NCBI RefSeq assembly: GCF_900005765.1
Contig: NC_041683.1
Location: 124,001 to 188,000 of the forward strand
Reading direction: 5' to 3'
DNA: 64,000 bases
From: Plasmodium relictum
Lineage: Eukaryota; Apicomplexa; Aconoidasida; Haemosporida; Plasmodiidae
Under the pieces are notes generated by a model, which saw only the letters and a program-made list of their open reading frames with translations, was not told where the DNA came from and did not search any database. Both the position numbers and the translations under genes were made by a program. Below are positions 62,296-64,000 of the stretch, piece by piece; the stretch's first letter is position 1; every line of letters begins with the position of its first letter.

Positions 62296-62992
62296 TTATA
62301 TTTTTTCAACTTTATCCGCAACAACTTTGACATTATTTTTTATTAACTGTTGTTTATGAAAATTTTTATAATCAAAAGTACATTTATGTGCATCTGCATA
62401 TCTATGAAGTGAGCAAAAATAATGATTACATCTACATTTAATACCTAATAATCCTATACGTTTACAACAAAAATAACATTTATTTTTATCTTCAGTTTCA
62501 TTTTCATTATCTTTCTCTGAATATAATGGAATTTTTTCATTATCTAAAGATTTTTCATTTAAATATGATGGTTCTATTAATTCATTTATTTTATTATAAT
62601 TTAATGTATCATTTATATTTTTTTCGTTGATTTTTTCAACTTGAGAAATCTCTTTTTTTTTTTTTTCTTGAAACTCCCTATAACATTTGGAACATAAATT
62701 ATTATTTGCTGGATTTCCATAAAACCCACAATTATTTTCACATAAAACTGGTGATGGCTGTGTAATTTAAAAAAAAAAAAAGAGAATATTAAATATATAA
62801 ATGAAATATAATTTTTTATTTAATTTATTAAAACTACTTTGATTATATGAAAAATAAATTCACGTTTCATGTATTCACTCTTTATAAATATAAATTTGTA
62901 TATAAAAAATTGAATTAAACATTATACAATAAAAAAAAATGTATATATATTTTTTCTTTTTTTACCGTAGTTGCGTTTTTCTCTGAACTCAT
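62296..62992 (-). CDS. A20/AN1 zinc-finger protein (ZFAND5/6, SAP type)
   Basis: Two exons: 62992-62966 (MSSEKNATT) and 62757-62296, joined ACG|GTAAAA...CACAG|CCA; 162 residues. An A20 finger lies at residues 15-34 (C15-x3-C19-x11-C31-x2-C34, with CGFYGNP and CSKCYREF). An AN1 finger spans about 103-135: C103-x2-C106, C117-x-C119, C124-x2-H127, H133-x-C135, with LLGIKCRCNHYFCSLHRYAD. The tail VKVVADKVEKI matches the family's VVAEKIQRI end. The length and two-finger layout are those of ZFAND5/6 and plant stress-associated proteins, which bind ubiquitin through A20 and link to proteasome or stress response. A Glu/Asn/Lys linker joins the fingers. All zinc ligands are intact. The main exon has no internal ATG near its start. 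Confidence 0.93.
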
Positions 62993-64000
62993 TGTTTAAA
63001 CTATTCTTTGTAAAAATGTTTTATAAATAGATTTGCAAAAAAGAAAAACTTAGTAAACAAATTATTCTTTATTTTTTTATCTTATACATGCTCTTAATTT
63101 AAGGATTGGCCCTAGGCGGATGAATTATTAAATTTGACAATTTATACATAAAAATGAATATATATTTTCCCTTTTTTCCCTAATAATTATATAATTTTTA
63201 AGCTTAATGTTCTTTATATTTGATTTAACAAATTCATTTCTCTAATGTTTTTTTTCCCCTTCCTTGATTATTTAAATTTTTAATTTTAATCAGTTTAATT
63301 TTGACTTAATTTTGCTTGACTTGGATTTATTCAATTTAACTATTTGCTTTGATTTGAGTTTTTATTTTTATTTTATTAATTTTTTTTTTTTATTTTGCGT
63401 ATTAGCATATGTGTACTTTTGTAGAACTAATTTTTTTTTTTTTTTTTCGTTAACATTAATAATAAAATAATGCGGCAATTTAACAATTTTTTTTTTATTA
63501 ATTTGGCTATCTAATATATATAATGTATTATTTTGCACTTTTTCTTGTTCATTTTTGGTTATAACTCCAAAAATAAAGGATCTGTATCTTTAGTTTTGTG
63601 AAAAAAAAATATTCTCCTCTATGTTTAAAAAAGCAAAAAAAAAAAAAATATTTAGAATAATTTATTATAATAATAAGATTATTAAAAAAAAAAAAAAAAA
63701 ACCAAACGCAAAATGATTCAAATGTTTATTATTTAAAAAATCTTCAAGCTATTTTTACACGAATAAAAAAAAAGAAAGATGGAATTAAATAATATAAAAA
63801 ATATAAATATATATATATATATATTATAATTTAATATAATTAAAGAAGGGAAAAAAGGAAAAAAAAAAAAAAAAAAGAAACAGAAAAATAAATAAAAATA
63901 GAATGAAAAACAGCAAAAAAAGAAAATAAAAATAAATCCTTGATTACTAAAAACTTGTTTATAATATGTATTTAAATTTTTTTTTATATGTATAAATTAA
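62993..64000. promoter_or_regulatory. Upstream region of the A20/AN1 gene
   Basis: About 1 kb to the window edge. A GC-rich word GGATTGGCCCTAGGCGGATG at 63102-63121, about 110 bp upstream of the start, stands out. Read on the gene's strand it includes CCAAT. The rest is T- and A-tract rich and no other gene is visible. Confidence 0.4.

Noticed and set aside
1-64000. CRISPR arrays, insertion sequences, tRNA/rRNA genes, viral remnants
   Set aside because: None seen on either strand; repeats present are TA, poly-A/T and coding minisatellites only.

Overview
The window is nuclear DNA of a malaria parasite (Plasmodium). It is extremely AT-rich, with poly-A/T and TA tracts everywhere, coding regions rich in Asn/Lys, many short introns with GTA...TTTAG borders, a cytosolic HSP70 ending in GGMP repeats and EEVD, and two perforin-like (MACPF) genes. 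From memory, the gene order matches the stretch of P. falciparum chromosome 8 from the BEM46-like protein gene through HSP70-1, PLP5 and PLP4 to the SRCAP-like ATPase. This is therefore a conserved chromosome-internal segment, not a subtelomere. The species is probably not P. falciparum itself; which one is unclear.

Left part (1-18.4 kb, genes on +): the C-terminal part of phosphatidylglycerophosphate synthase (gene start outside the window); an S4-domain RNA-binding protein with a secretory leader, probably apicoplast; a possible very small spliced gene; a SWR1/SRCAP-type Snf2 ATPase with a split ATPase core; the spliceosomal protein LSm3; and a 16-exon TPR protein that I read as the axonemal protein CFAP70.

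Middle (18.4-41 kb): a NUS1/NgBR-like cis-prenyltransferase subunit (+), a two-exon ubiquitin-fold protein (+), then a minus-strand block: a 13-exon RMND1/DUF155 protein, perforin-like PLP4, a RAP-like organellar protein, perforin-like PLP5, and a Brix protein of the SSF1/Peter Pan type.

Right part (41-64 kb): CPSF2/CPSF100 (+, 5 exons), HSP70-1 (-) with a GC-rich inverted G-box pair about 450 bp upstream, IMP4 (+), a Fun30/SMARCAD1-type Snf2 ATPase (+, 5 exons), a BEM46-like alpha/beta hydrolase (+, 11 exons), and an A20/AN1 zinc-finger protein (-).

There are no operons. The genes group by cell process rather than by pathway: chromatin remodelling (SRCAP-like, SMARCAD1-like), RNA processing and ribosome biogenesis (LSm3, CPSF2, SSF1/PPAN, IMP4), organelle function (PGPS, S4, RMND1, RAP), and mosquito- or invasive-stage functions (PLP4, PLP5, CFAP70, BEM46-like). 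Exon structures were assembled by hand from GT/AG sites and frame continuity; every multi-exon model given sums to a multiple of three. I saw no tRNA, rRNA, CRISPR array or transposon. The most notable points are the NUS1-like protein with an intact C-terminal RxG motif, the CFAP70 assignment, the inverted G-box pair, and three small spliced candidate genes hidden in gaps.
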